The position numbers and the translations under genes were made by a program. Under the pieces are notes generated by a model. That model searched no databases, was not told the DNA's origin, and worked only from the letters and a program-made list of their open reading frames with translations. Of a stretch of DNA of 64,000 bases, positions 1 through 12,496 are shown one piece after another. The DNA comes from Microvelia longipes (taxonomy: Eukaryota > Arthropoda > Insecta > Hemiptera > Veliidae). The stretch lies in assembly GCA_018340805.1 (NCBI GenBank), contig JACMZG010001908.1, positions 11,239,355-11,303,354 of the forward strand. The letters run 5' to 3'. Position 1 is the first letter of the stretch; each line of letters begins with the position of its first letter.

Positions 1-545
1 TATACTGCCATCTATATTAAATGAATGTAAGACATGTCCGTAAAGCCACCAAATCGAATCATCCTCAGAAGCGTCATCATGAATATCAAATAATCTACTT
101 CAAATAAATAATAGTGAAAGGAGAAAAAAATGTATCACAAAAAAAATGGTGAGTCAGAAAGCGAAAACTATGAATTCGGTCAAGAAATTTCATAATTCAA
201 GAAGGTGCAATTTGTACAAAAATTATATCCGTACAAATACACAATTACTCACTCAAATACAAACTAGAAAATATAGACATTCATGCAATAAAAATGAGGT
301 ATTGGTTACGTAGTCTTAATATTACGAAGTGTAAGATAAGAAATATGAATATTCCTTTTAATTTCATGTACCGCTGCAAGAAAAAGACTTTGCTATTTTT
401 ATTTTAAAATAATGAGGTAAAAGAAATTTACTATTATTTTGCACATAATAAGTAATGTCGATTACTTGTTTGCAACTTGATGCATTACTTGATGCAACTG
501 TTTTTATCAGCTTTATATAACTGCTTTGTCGAACACCTAAAACAA
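1..545. other. AT-rich stretch, no gene seen
   Basis: Unique-looking AT-rich DNA. The longest open frame here is about 79 codons, has no recognisable domain and runs into the repeat that starts at 546, so it is not called as a gene. Confidence 0.6.
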
Positions 546-705
546 TAAAAGAGGAAGAAGTCTCTCCACAAAAATATATTTCTTTATAGCAAAGCGCTTT
601 CAACCTAACTAGAGGTCATCATCAGTGCTATCCGTTGAATAAAGAAGAGAGTGATAGATGAGTCTAACAGATGAGATATCGATAGACTCAGAGTCTAGAA
701 TCTTA
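546..705 (-). repeat. half copy of palindromic retroelement piece (see 55001-55284)
   Basis: The sequence from AGTCTCTCCACAAAAATATA through the ATCTATCACTCTCTTC arm matches one arm of the palindrome at 55001-55284 almost base for base. On the minus strand it carries CTGATGA (618-624), an ACCT/AGGT stem and GAAA. Only one arm is present, so this is a truncated or unfolded copy. Confidence 0.75.
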
Positions 706-1289
706 CAATTTTGCTGACACAAAGATCATATCAGAACAAAATTACTTGTGAAATTACAATTATTTGTCTATTATAGAAAACGAAAAAGTTCACTTTGAAA
801 ATGACTAATTTCGACCCTGGCAGACAGACTAACTCACTCACTCATCATAATTCTAAGGCACTTCTAATCATAGAACTTGAAATTTGAAATGAGGGTAGGA
901 TTTGTTTAATAAATCAAGGGAAAATAGTCAAATTTGCAATATTTTAATTTGATCTCTAAATATTGCCTCTGATATGAAAAATTAGTAGTTTATAAAGACT
1001 TTATCAACAGTATAATATACATTATTTTTAACATGAAAATATATATGTCTCACAATAATATAATGACTGGGTTATATAAGTGATTTATGTTTCTTAATTC
1101 TTTATCAAGTATGTTGAGAAATTTAAATAATTTAAACTTAATAGCATATTGTTGATTTCAATATAAAGCATCCATTGTTATAATTATTTTAGATGCAAAG
1201 TGAGTTATTTTACATGTTGGGTTGTAAGAAGGGCTCGACCAAAATCCACATGTTAGCAAATGAGTACCTGCTTTTAACTGCAGGCAGTT

Positions 1290-1292
<3 letters not shown>
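706..1292. other. AT-rich stretch, nothing recognised
   Basis: No open frame of note, no repeat shared with the rest of the window that I could see. Confidence 0.5.

Positions 1293-1384
<92 letters not shown>
1293..1384. repeat. (TA)n followed by (TATG)n microsatellite
   Basis: About 34 TA dinucleotides followed directly by about six TATG units. Open frames across it are repeat artefacts. Confidence 0.95.
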
Positions 1385-1775
1385 TAAATTCAAGCGCAAT
1401 TTAAATTTAGTATTAAATTTACTACAGCTATACAGCAGCAAGTATAAACAGCTTGTTTATACAGTGTGTGTGTGTGTCATCTAATATTTTTTTTAAAATA
1501 ACTATTTATCATGTTTGAAAGTAATGCCAATGCGTAGTATAATATTATAAATTGCAAGAAACTAGGGAAAGAGGAAATTACTCTATTATAAACAGTTGAA
1601 TTAGCTTCTAAATATTTTAATATCAAAAAAAGATTAGTGGACATGTCTAGTCAGGGGCTTTATTTAAAAGGCTTGGGTTAGAGCGTCGTAAACTTAAATT
1701 TGTGAAAAAAGTAATTAAGATAGTGCAGGTATCAACACATGCTAATAAAAGAAAGATTCGCTGTTTTCATATTCG

Positions 1776-2031
1776 CTTGAGAGATATAGATGTATGAGAG
1801 GTATGCGCTTAAAAGCCTTACAAAATTTAACAGTGAAGAAATATCTGACTTGGCAAGAACGCTAAATAACGAAATTAGAAATAGAATAAATAAGAGAAAT
1901 AGAAGAAATTCATGATTAATTAATTTTACCTAAGCGTTCTTGCCTTGTCAGAAATTTCTTTACTGTCAAATTTTGTAAGGGTTTTAAGCGCATACGTTAC
2001 GGATATTAAATAAACATCTATATCTCTCAAG
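1776..2031. repeat. small foldback element
   Basis: The left arm starts CTTGAGAGATATAGATGT and its reverse complement ends the element at 2031. Inner arm blocks ATGCGCTTAAAA, CCTTACAAAATTT and GGCAAGAACGCT also recur inverted. Arms are about 100 bp around a loop of about 55 bp. No coding capacity. Confidence 0.8.
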
Positions 2032-2536
2032 ATTTAAGAAAACAACAAATGAATAGACTTGGCGTAAACTATGATATCATAACTTTTTACGCAAGACTTG
2101 GCTGCATTTTTTCACGGAGTGTTTTTGTTGGGATAAAATGTCAATAATTTTTGTTAGAAATACGTTTTGTCTCATCCAATAGAGGTTTAAGGGCGAATAT
2201 TTAAATACTATGTTTGTTTAAATTACTTAAAACAAGCGGCTAATTAAACTTTTTTTGGGTGCACTACTTAACTCAGTATATTTTTGCGAGTGATAACTGT
2301 TTACCCCATCAAATATTAATTGCAATTAGTAACTTTATTTACCAACTTTAACCAAAATTTTTTAATTTAACCAAAAGCAATCGTAATTTTAAGTTATATT
2401 TAAGGCAACATATTGACGTCTGTATGTTCTTCAAAATTTAAATAAAACATGTACTTTGCTTTTACTATAGTTTCTCTTTTTCTTTAACAAATTTATTTTA
2501 ACAATTATTTTACAGAATTTAATACAAAATCATTAA
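2032..2536. other. AT-rich stretch, nothing recognised
   Basis: No open frame or repeat relation found. Confidence 0.5.
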
Positions 2537-3083
2537 ACTAGAAGTAGTAGTAGTAGTAGGGGGGAGTTGTAGTAACTACCAGGCAAGTAGGGTACGTGGT
2601 TGGGCCCTTTTTGCCAGCTCCCTAAGATAGTGTTCTACTCCTTTTAATTTCAAGTGTAGGTATTCATCTAATCTAGACAGAAGAGCCGTGAATTACTATG
2701 GTTCCTCTCATGCTTTTTCAAGCAATCACATATTTTCACTGACTCTTATAGTTTAGTGAAAACTGGGAACAACACGTGCTCTCACTGTTAAACCAAACCT
2801 CCACACACTATAAACTACAAGGCAGAAACAGTATAGTATTATAATGAATCTACAATGAGGGTCCTAAATTTTGCCTATACCCAGTTTTATTTAGGGTAAG
2901 GGATCTTTAACGTGTACCTGACAACGCACAGGCTCGAGACCACCGGCTTTACGCACCTTCTGAAAGACGTGGTACGCAGAATTTTTATCCCTCTCATAAA
3001 AATCCTAGAGGCCCGTGCTGGGATTGAACCCATGACTAAAGTCCTTTGGCCGCGTACCTTAACCACTACACCACGGGTGACTC
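2537..3083 (-). repeat. tRNA-derived SINE, full-length-looking
   Basis: Read on the minus strand, the head at 3083 starts ACCCGTGGTGTAGTGGTTAA (A-box-like) followed by GGGTTCAATCCC, a perfect B box, at about 3018-3030. The body includes a GGGATCTTTAACGTG block (read on +, 2899-2913). The element ends at 2537 with a short (CTA)n tail. Known SINE layout is tRNA head, body, simple-repeat tail, and all three are visible. It is not a functional tRNA gene: no cloverleaf is preserved downstream of the B box. Confidence 0.75.
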
Positions 3084-4000
3084 ATCATTAAACAATCACG
3101 TACATATTTAAGTAGAAAGTAATACTCATCTAATGTTATCAGTGTTACCAATATGGCTAAGAAAAAAAACGTAAATCCTAAGAGGCGCATGCGCAGTTAT
3201 TTCAATTTTAGCTATTATTTTTGAGCCAGCTATCAGCTAATCAAGCATGTCTCATTTTTTTACACTGGTCAGTACAGGAGTTTCTTTACTTGGTTTATAA
3301 ATTACTGTACATTTCCCTCACGATATATAATATAACATTACTTGATATACGAGCATGATTGCATAGGACATAATTGTACTTTAATGCTGACCGGCCCTGG
3401 GCTTAAAGTTTTGCACAGTGATGCATAAAACAGTTAAATAAAAATAACTCAGATACAAAAAGACAGAATACACAAAATAAACTTGAAGATCCATATTAAA
3501 GCCTCAAGTATATCCGGCTATGATTTCTTTTATATTCTTCTTTAAAACTATTATACTTGTTTTAAGAAGCCGAAGAGAACTTCTCTATTGAACTCCAACG
3601 AAGTTTAATAAGAAGTCGGTTGTGTCGTGAGATCGTGAGTGTTTATGAGCACATCTATTTAAACCTCAACGAGTTCTCCATGCAAGTCTCTAAGGGTGCG
3701 CGATCCCAGATATATTCTCATCAATATTCATAGCTATAGTCTTTATGTAAACATAAGCTAAGACCTCTCGTTAAATATTCTCATTATATTCCGCCAATTC
3801 TTAAATATACCGAACTACTATTCTTTCAGGTTATAAATTCTATTCTTAAGTCCTATCTACTTTTTAGGTTCAGGTCTTTTAAAGTGTGAGTTATACTATA
3901 TATTGTACAGGTCTCCTTAAGGTTACATGAGTTAAGGTTTAATCGTCATAAACAATAACAGAAATACCACAGGTCACTGGACTGAGAAAAGTCCTACAAA
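3084..4000. other. intergenic stretch, no gene seen
   Basis: Unique-looking sequence of mixed composition. No long open frame, no match to the other repeat families of this window. Confidence 0.5.
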
Positions 4001-5316
4001 AACTTTTTCTATTACATGTCAGTCTAAAGTATTATGTATGTTTACACAACTAAATCTTTTTGTATTATGTATGTTTACACAACTAAATCTTTTTTATTAT
4101 ATTTCAATAGAAAGTATTATGTATGTTTACACTACAAAATATTTTTCTATTACATGTCAGTCTAAAGTATTATGTATGTTTACACTACTAAATCTTTTTC
4201 TATTACATGTCAGTCTAAAGTATTATGTATGTTTACACTACTAAATCTTTTTCTATTATATTTCAATAGAAAATATTATGTATGTTTACCTACTAAATCT
4301 ATTTCTATTATATTTCAATACAAAGTATTATGTATGTTTACACCTACTAAATCTTTTTCTATTATATTTCAATAAAAATATTATGTATGTTACACTACTA
4401 AATCTATTTCTATTATATTTCAATACAAAGTATTATGTATGTTTACACTACTAAATCTTTTTCTACTATATTTCAGTCTAAAGGATATGTATGTTTACAC
4501 TACTAATCTATTCTATTATATTTCAATAGAAAGTATTATGTATGTTTACCTACTAATCTATTTCTATTATATTTCAATATATTATGTATGTTTACACTAC
4601 TAAATCTATTTCTATTATATTTCAATAGAAAGTATTATGTATGTTTACACTACTAAATCTATTTCTATTATATTTCAATAGAAGTATTATGTATGTTACA
4701 CTACTAAATCTTTTTCTATTATATTTCAATAGAAAATATTATGTATGTTTACACTACTAAATCTATTTCTATTATATTTCAATACAAAGTATTATGTATG
4801 TTTACACTACTAATCTTTTCTACTATATTTCATTCTATATGTATGTTTACACTACTAAATCTATTTCTATTATATTTCAATAGAAAATTATGTATGTTTA
4901 CACTACCTAAATCTATTTCTATTATATTTCAATAGAAAGTATTATGTATGTTTACACTACTAAATCTATTTCTATTATATTTCAATAGAAAGTATTATGT
5001 ATGTTTACACTACTAAATCTATTTCTATTATATTTCAATAGAAAGTATTATGTATGTTTACACTAAATCTTTTCTATTATATTTCAATAGAAAAATTATA
5101 TGTTTACACTACTAAATCTATTCTTTATATTTCAATACAAAGTATTATGTATGTTTACACTACCTAAATCTTTTTCTATTATATTTCAATAGAAGTATTA
5201 TGTATGTTTACACTACTAACTTTTTTCTATTATATTCAATAGAAAGTATTATGTATGTTTACACTACCTAAATCTTTTTCTATTATATTTCAATAGAAAG
5301 TATGTATGTTTACACG
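4001..5316 (+). repeat. 53-bp minisatellite, about two dozen copies
   Basis: The spacing of TTATGTATG anchors at 4943, 4996 and 5049 gives an exact period of 53 bp. Each unit reads TTATGTATGTTTACACTACT, then AAATCTATTTCTATTATATT, then TCAATAGAAAGTA. The first copies carry a variant block, CTATTACATGTCAGTCTAAAG, in place of the TATATTTCAATAGAAAG block; later copies differ by 1-3 base indels. Open frames in it (4038-4375, 4741-4935) are repeat artefacts. Each unit holds one TGTTTAC. Confidence 0.95.
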
Positions 5317-6004
5317 AAAATCCTAACATTCACAGTTTTAGCTTTATTCATAATAAAAGCATGTAGCAGCGTATGGTTTTGAAAAAAAGATTTCAGTTTT
5401 GAACAAAAAGACTTAAGTGCTAAATTAATTTTAAAGTTAATAATATCAATTTAAATATCTGGACTAAGAGTTTATAAATAAAAATATAAAATTTAAAATT
5501 GTTCATAAAATCCGAGCAGCCGGGGTAAATTTTGAATTCCTAATTTTTTTCGTCCTTATTAGTCCCAAAAAATTAGACACTCTTTCCAGAGGAAAACAAA
5601 CTTACATCCAACGACTAATTGAATCCAACGCTTTCTGAATTTCAATATAAAAAATATTGATATTGAAATTTTACTCTCTTTCCGAAAATCAAACGAGGCT
5701 ATAGCCTAAATAATGTGTATATCGACTTAAAAAAATATTGTGGGCATAGTCTAAAAAATAAAAATGTGATCATGTCAAAACACGGGCTAGATGACATGCT
5801 CAAATGATAACAAAATAAGCTAACAAAATAATCCAACGTCATTTTAGAAAGCAATGTATACGTATCACAGTATTTTAACTCTATGTAAGAGTAACACCTT
5901 TAATGAAGATAGCAAATCAAGTCAGAACAGTATAATTCTTGTGAACAGTATTATTCGCGTCATATGCTAATACGATTCTACTTTTCCACATACTTTTACT
6001 ATAC
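5317..6004. other. intergenic stretch, no gene seen
   Basis: AT-rich, no repeat or gene recognised. Confidence 0.5.
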
Positions 6005-6825
6005 ACACACATAGGTATATAAGAAAAGTATTTTCCCTGGAAAAAATAATCCTACACCAGGATTCCATCAGAATTATCCGTTTCAGGTGGTTTTAAAGCC
6101 TCCTAAGAGAAATTCACAAATTCACACAGACAAATTCAAGAGAAGTTGTCTGTCTATGCATAAGTTTTTGTATGAGTGTGTGTGTGTGTCCGTGTATGTC
6201 TGTTATCATCTTAGCTGCCAGTTGTTTATATGCAAGAGAGATTAAAGCTTTGTAAAAAAAACCAGTTTATAAGAGTAATTTTCCTATCTGGAAAATTTTT
6301 TATTACGCCATTAACCCGCAATAGTGACTCAGTGAAAATTGCGAAAAATCATAAAACGCGTAAAAATGATGTGATAACATTGAGATTTGCCATACATATA
6401 GCCATTTATAAGACTAACATATGTCATAAGTTTAATCTCATTATTAGCATTAGTTCAATGTTTATCAGATGTCTTGTGTACATTTATTAAAAAATTTTTA
6501 AATAATCTAATTGGTTGAAATTTGGTAAAAGTGTACACCTTCGAGTAATAAATAAGTGCACTAAGTTTCGTTTCAATACGATAAGTTTTTTTTGGATCAT
6601 AAAAGTCAAGCAGCATCGAGGTTGGTCAGTGCCTGAATGGATTACCACTGGGAATGAATTGGATGAATTTGTTATGAAAGGACGAGTGAAGCGAGTCCGA
6701 AGAGGTGTTGCATTACTTATTTAACTACTTGTATATTCTGAGGACGAGCGAAGCGATTCCGAAGTAGGGAGGATGAGCGTAGCGTATCCAATGAAATGAG
6801 GATAAGTTCCGAGGTACCCCGAACC
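6005..6825 (-). mobile_element. family A element, near full length
   Basis: Family A is the commonest dispersed repeat in the window. Its forward form begins GGAACTTTTCCTCAT, continues with a TTCGCTACGCTCATCCTCC block and a CTTCGCTCGTCCTCAG block, and ends with a hairpin: ACTTTTCCTATATACC, a 3-base loop, GGTATAAATGAGGAAAAGT. This copy runs in reverse, from GGTATATAAGAAAAGT at 6013 to ATGAGGATAAGTTCCGAGG near 6815. No transposase is encoded. Confidence 0.8.
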
Positions 6826-7969
6826 CAATTTCTTCTTTAAAATACTAAGAAAATTTACAAACAGATAAAAGAATCACTGATCAGACTATAAAGCATAAAC
6901 CAAACGCAAGAGCAAACATATCAAATGAAATTTGCCAAACTTGTTGACTTACACCCTTGAAACATTATTTCAACTGGGAACATTTACATTTTGACAATAC
7001 ATTCAAGTTATTAAAGTATCAACCGCTTTAAAAGCCGAAATAAACTAAACGACCCATCCGCTATTATTTGCTTGTTGCCTCTCATCTTGTATAATACAAA
7101 AATAAAAGTACAACTTAATTATCAAAGTTTAACTCTTAATAAGAATCGAAACGCTAGATTACAAATCATAAACTACTGACGATGATAACAACGTAAATCT
7201 AAAATTTATAATAGCTATTAAATAAACAAATTTTACTAAAACGTGACCAACAAAATTTTTATCAAAATCGAAATTTTAACAGCCTCATATTAATCTCTAA
7301 CCCAAGTTCAAGTTCAGGGAAAGTCTCCATTATTTTTTCAGACAATTTATTATTAAATTAAACAAGAATCAAGTCCTAGCTTATTCTTAACACATAGAAG
7401 ATGATATTAGAAAAAAATTCATTACCAATTAATACCAAAAAAAGTAAAAAAAAAAACAGCTGAACATGAACTTTGTAATTGTGGAGCTTTTGATAATAAA
7501 AGGCTTATTGCTTTTGATAAAACAATTACTAAGCTCTTTTTTCTGCATATACGAATTAACTTCTGCTCCAGGTGACAATTTGACATGAGATCGTCATACA
7601 GATCATTATAGTTAAGGATCGGAGCGAGGTACTAGGTACTGCACAGGTTCTGATAAAGATTCCTCTACTATCTGCAGAGCTGTTAGAAAAAATTAAACTT
7701 ATTGCTGAAATATTCAAATAAAAAAAGAGATAAGGGGTCTCATCTCCCTTATCTAATAGAGATAAGGGGTATCTCAAAATTATGGGGGGGGATACACAGA
7801 TGTAAAAATTCTCGACCGGTGGAGGGTTGAATTTATAATGTTATAGCCCAATGGCGAAAAGAGTGATTTAAATTTCTCCCTTAAAATTAAACATAAAAAG
7901 CACAATAATAATTTACAATACAAAATGGGAATACAGAGTGAAACATTCTATAGATGAAATAAGGGAAAC
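6826..7969. other. intergenic stretch with a short inverted repeat
   Basis: Mostly featureless AT-rich DNA. At 7727-7775 the block GAGATAAGGGGT/TCTC occurs twice with an inverted ATCTCCCTTATCT between, a small local hairpin. No gene seen. Confidence 0.5.
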
Positions 7970-8585
7970 CGTGCTCGGAACTTTTCCTCATCACATTGGA
8001 TTCGCTACGCTCATCCTCTCTACTTCAGACTCGCTTCGCGCGTTTTCAGAATATACAAATCGTTAAATTTATACTACAACAGAAGTAAATACATTCGTAT
8101 CATTCACAGCGGTCACCCATTCAGGCACTGAACTCCCTCGATGCTGTTTAATTTTTATGATCCAACAAAAATCATGAATGTTCTTGTGGTGTTGAAACGA
8201 AACTTAGTGTACTTATTTATTGCGTAAAGGTAGACTTGTACCATTTTTTAACTGAATCGTATTATTTGCCAATTTTTATCCACGTTTTATAATTTTTCAA
8301 AATTTTTGAAAAAAAAATTTCAAATTTTTTGAGTCATTTTTGCGGGTTGGTGACGACATAAAAAAAATATTTCCGGATAGACTGATAGACCTACAGACTG
8401 ATTGTTGTACAGAGTGTCAGCACCCTAGCATAAATACACTGGGAGCTACGATGATAACAGACACACACATACAAATACAAGGTTTTTAGGAGAACCCCTG
8501 AAACGGATTATTTCGTTGGCAAAACTCCGGTTTCGGAGTTTTTCGCAAACAATACTTTTCCTATATACCTAAGGTGTAAATAAAG
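7970..8585 (+). mobile_element. family A element, near full length
   Basis: Forward copy: starts CGGAACTTTTCCTCATCACA at 7977, shows the TTCGCTACGCTCATCC block, a GGCACTGA block, the GATGATAACAGACACACACA block and ends at the CTATATACCTAAGGTGTAAAT hairpin. Confidence 0.85.
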
Positions 8586-10835
8586 AAAAATAAAAATAAG
8601 CTGTCCAATAAAGAAAAAGAAATAAGCGTCTATATTATTAATTATGAAACACTGACCGCTGCGCATCCCACTTATTTACTTGTGTGTCTCAAGGATCGAA
8701 ATTTTAACTCTCTAGCATTACAACATTGGTACATACTATGAAAAAAGACACTAATACACAGACAGATAAGTTGCTACAAAATACTCAGGAGGTCCTAAAT
8801 CCAATTCCAGTTTCGGAAATTTAGTGCGAAACACAATACTTTTCCTCTACACCTACGATTTAAATGAAGAATGGTTGAATCAAAAACATATATAGTCTCA
8901 GAAAAAAAAAACAATACATGTCTACAAATATAAAGCAACGAACTGTTAACGAATTTTAGGATTCATAGGTTCTGAAACGTAGACATTTAATGAATAATAT
9001 ATATTGCGGTAACAATTCTTCCCTATCCATATAGGAGATAAGAAAGTAAAAATGTTAAAGTAAAATGACCGGTAAAATGAATTGTTATAGCTTGGTATAG
9101 TGGAATACTTGGCGAGTTTGAAATCTTATATAAAACAGCCGATGGAGCAAAAATTGATTTGCACATATAGACGCAAGTTTACTAACTTTCAGATATATCT
9201 AAACTGAATTTAAATGGTATCACTAATCCTAATTGAATAATTTATTGGGTATGTCATAATAGATCTTTTAGGTCGCGCTGACGTAGTCCTTCTAGGCTCC
9301 TCTGCCTTAGTCATAAAATAAATAGATAGATACAAAAAGTAAAATACACATTATAGGTAAATAAAAGAGAACTAACATAACTAACTACTTAATAAAAGAC
9401 CAAGAAAATCAGGTATAAGTAATTTATGAAATTATGGTTCGTTAATTTGGTTGAAATTATTAGATTCATAAACATTTTCTGTAAAATAATGCTTCCGAGC
9501 AATAAATAAATATTATCAAAATTACTTTTATCATCAGTCCCAAACTATAAATCAGATAAATAAACATATTTATAAATAATTCATTCATTCCGAATTATTG
9601 CTTAGAAATATGTAACTTAACGTATCCAAAACTGAAGCACTAATCTCATCACGTTCACCAAGAAAAAAAAAGACCTCTGACCACTGTTATTCAACTCTAA
9701 AAGAACTCAGTAAGTTAATCCATACAGCTACTTAGGCGTTCCCTTTTCATCGCCTTGCAAGTTTGACCCATCAAAATTCTTCATTTCAAAAGAAAAGTCT
9801 ACTCTTAACAACGTAAAGTGGATCTTAGCCAGTGCAAAGTCGGATTAATAAGACACAACAATCAAACTTTTCAAAAGCAAAGTCATCCCTGTTCTCTATA
9901 TTCAATCCACTTTTACAACAAATATACTCCTACTTCCTACAAATACTCCTCCAACACTTAATTATAATCAAGTATGGCTTACTACCTTTGACCTACACAG
10001 TATTTCTAAAATTATTTCATTTGGGAAAAACAGTTCTGATTTGCTTCAAAATCGCCTAGTGAGGATCTGTATTGAGAAAATAATTCAAATCGGCTCTACG
10101 AAATGTAGCATTCCAGACCTACACTGGTTCTCACAACTAACAATACTAACGCCTAAAGGATCACAGGATAAACTAACCCTAACGTCATCAAATTTCTTAA
10201 AAAAATGTTTACAAAGTTAATTTGGAGCATATCATTATTTGGATCGTTACAAAACTTTGTCATACCCTGGACAATTTGATACCATTATCGCTGAATTCCG
10301 GTAATTTTGCCAGACCTATATTTTTTCTATACTATGTATTAGAAGTGATGAATTCTGATATACCATTAAGCCTATTTTTAATATTAAATTTGTAATAGTC
10401 CTTATGTATGCCAAATGATAGCTAAGGAAAAAATTAACAAAATTTAATTGTGTTGGTATCAAGTTGTTCGAAATATGTCACAGTCTCTGAAATAATTAAT
10501 ATAAAGGTAATCTCTACTTTAACTTTTTTTTACTATACATGCCAAACGATTACCGAACAAATAATTGGGTATTTGAACTTAGTGGGGTTGATATATAACT
10601 TACGGTGATGTATTTGAAATGTACCCTCCCTGTATAAGTTGTCATTTTTTTAATTTCGTTAATTCATTATACTCTAATGTATGGTCTACTGTGTTTTAAG
10701 CTTAAGTGTGTTTTAAGCCTATAGGTAGGTAAGCCTCGTTCCATGTTTGGCAGCATGTTATATAAATAAAGTGAGAAACTATTTATCTTTTATAATTATA
10801 AAATCCACTAAACGTAAAAAAATAATAACATAACC
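8586..10835. other. intergenic stretch, no gene seen
   Basis: It includes a weak family A-like tail at about 8640-8870 (ACACACAGACAGATAAG-like and TTTCGGAAAT blocks). The 75-codon frame at 9832-10059 has no domain and is not supported. Confidence 0.45.
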
Positions 10836-10837
10836 TT

Positions 10838-10965
10838 TACACCCAGGACCCGCGTGTCCGATCAACCTGATTGAGGTTTTTCTGTGGTTTCCCTCAATTT
10901 TACTGGCAAATGCCAGGTTGAATCAATCATTAAAAGTCAGTCCACAGACTGCATAGGCAACCCTT
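10838..10965 (+). repeat. retroelement-tail-like block
   Basis: A GC-richer island reading CCGCGTGTCC, CTGTGGTTTCCCTCAATTTT and CTGGCAAATGCCAGG. The order 'ctgtggtttccc ... ggcaaatgcc' is a pattern I associate with the 3-prime bodies of insect SINEs and LINEs, but that is from memory and untested here. Confidence 0.35.
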
Positions 10966-11110
10966 TTTGAAACCCCTGCTAACTACCTATACAATATAAT
11001 CCTATTCAAAACACCACCATAAATATCTTTTGACAATCCTAAAAAAAAAATATAAAAAATAAAATACCCAAACCAAAAAATATAACATTATCCTTAACCC
11101 AAACAATTAC

Positions 11111-11599
11111 CTGAAGGTATGATGGATCTGGTAGTGCAAGAGCAAGCTGATCCAATGATAATGTATTACGGCTTCGGTTATATTCAGGCTGTTCAGATGG
11201 TCGGTCCCTTGATAGTCTTCCCTGTGATGTAGTCGGACGTTCAGGAGCAGAAGGTACTGAGTAGTCGATTTCGGATGAAAAGTACGACAGCTGAGGAGCG
11301 GACGCATCCAAGCCCCGCGGTGACAACGTCTCGTCATCCAGATATTCTACCCTGGCATAATTAACCGTGCCACCCTCTGTCCGAGAATCAGATATGGGTC
11401 CTTCAACATACCACGAAGATGATGGTTTTTCTCTGCTCGAGGCTGATTTACTTCGTGAACGGCATTTCCTCTGTATGTAAGATTTAACTCGCTGTGATTT
11501 ACTCAGTGATTTAGATCGACAAAGTTCTGGCTCCTCGTCTCCCCATGCATCTTCTTTTGATTCACGACCTGATGATTGACTTCTTTCGTTCGGACCGAC
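11111..11599 (-). CDS. internal coding exon of an unidentified host gene (163 codons, phase 0-0)
   Basis: On the minus strand a pyrimidine-rich tract (TTTATTTATTTGTTTTCTAG) gives an acceptor at 11600/11601, and CTTCAG followed by GTAATTG gives a donor at 11110/11109. Between them 489 bases are open in one frame with no stop: exactly 163 codons, both ends in phase 0. It is clearly GC-richer than its AT-rich flanks. The product is rich in Ser, Arg and Pro: a stretch WGDEEPELCRSKSLSKSQRV, then a basic RKCRSRSKSASS segment, SSSWYVEGPISDS, an acidic VEYLDDETLSPRG segment, SEIDYSVPSAPERP and a C-terminal LDQLALALPDPSYLQ. This looks like a disordered, phosphorylatable linker of a signalling or cytoskeletal protein. 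I do not recognise the family. The TTG at 11326 is not a real start; the frame runs through it. Upstream exons would lie at higher coordinates, downstream ones below 11.1 kb, and none was found in this window with confidence. Confidence 0.75.
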
Positions 11600-11689
11600 C
11601 TAGAAAACAAATAAATAAACTATTATATTTTTTTATAAAAATAATTTACAAAAAATAGTAAGGTGTGTAAGTAAGGATTTATTTATTAC

Positions 11690-11965
11690 CTTGACGTAAT
11701 AAATAAAAGTACACCAAGTTTAATTTTAATACGACAAGTATATCTATGGTTTTTGTTGGATAATAAAAGGTAAGCAGCATTGAGCGTGGTCAGTGCTGTA
11801 TGGGTGACCGCTGAGGATGAAACGAATGTATTTAATATTTAGGGACGAAGAGGTGTTGCAGCATACATTTGATAAATTGTATATTTATCAATATACAATG
11901 CGAGTTCGAAGAAGAGAGGATGAGCGTAGCGAATCTGATGTGATGAGGAAAAGTTCCCCGTACAT
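11690..11965 (-). mobile_element. family A element, truncated
   Basis: Reverse copy of the 5-prime half: TAATAAATAAAAGTACACCA at its left edge, GGTGACCGCTGAGGATGA, GAGGATGAGCGTAGCGAATC and the ATGAGGAAAAGTTCC terminus. It begins about 90 bp upstream of the exon at 11111-11599, inside its intron. The 80-codon frame at 11817-12059 falls in it and is not a gene. Confidence 0.75.
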
Positions 11966-12496
11966 TATTTTTCTCTCTGTTTTCCATTATACAGATTTTG
12001 TAACTTCTTTGACAAACTTTAATAGAATTTTTTTCCTCATTTATTTAAAGAGGAATTAATAGAAATAAATGAGGAAAAGGGAAAATAGTTTCACATACTT
12101 ATTTTTATATTTAAATATAAATCTCTACCCACAGTAAGAGAGCATTGTAGTACAAATTCATCCAAGATTCTAAAAATTTAATTTTACGAAATTTCGTAAC
12201 TCCAAGATTATTTTATGAAAATTTTCTTAATTTTTATTTTAATATAATTCAACGGGATAATATTAAGGCTACATAAGATAACAGCACACCTCAGGCAATA
12301 CTAAGAGTTTATTTGGAAAAAAATAGATTAAGAAGCAATACGACAACTTACATAACAACGGTATGAAAAAGTAATTTGAAATTTGAATTATCTAAATCGA
12401 TTAATATTTGTATGTAGTTATTCTGTAGGCAGACGGCATATTTATAAAATATAACGTATCATTAAGCTAGTTTTTAAAATCCTTACTTATACCTTA

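Noticed and set aside
3018..3083. tRNA gene
   Set aside because: A and B boxes are present, but the cloverleaf is not kept and the unit continues into a SINE body with a simple-repeat tail.
4001..5316. CRISPR array
   Set aside because: The whole 53-bp unit repeats with no unique spacers, and the genome is eukaryotic.
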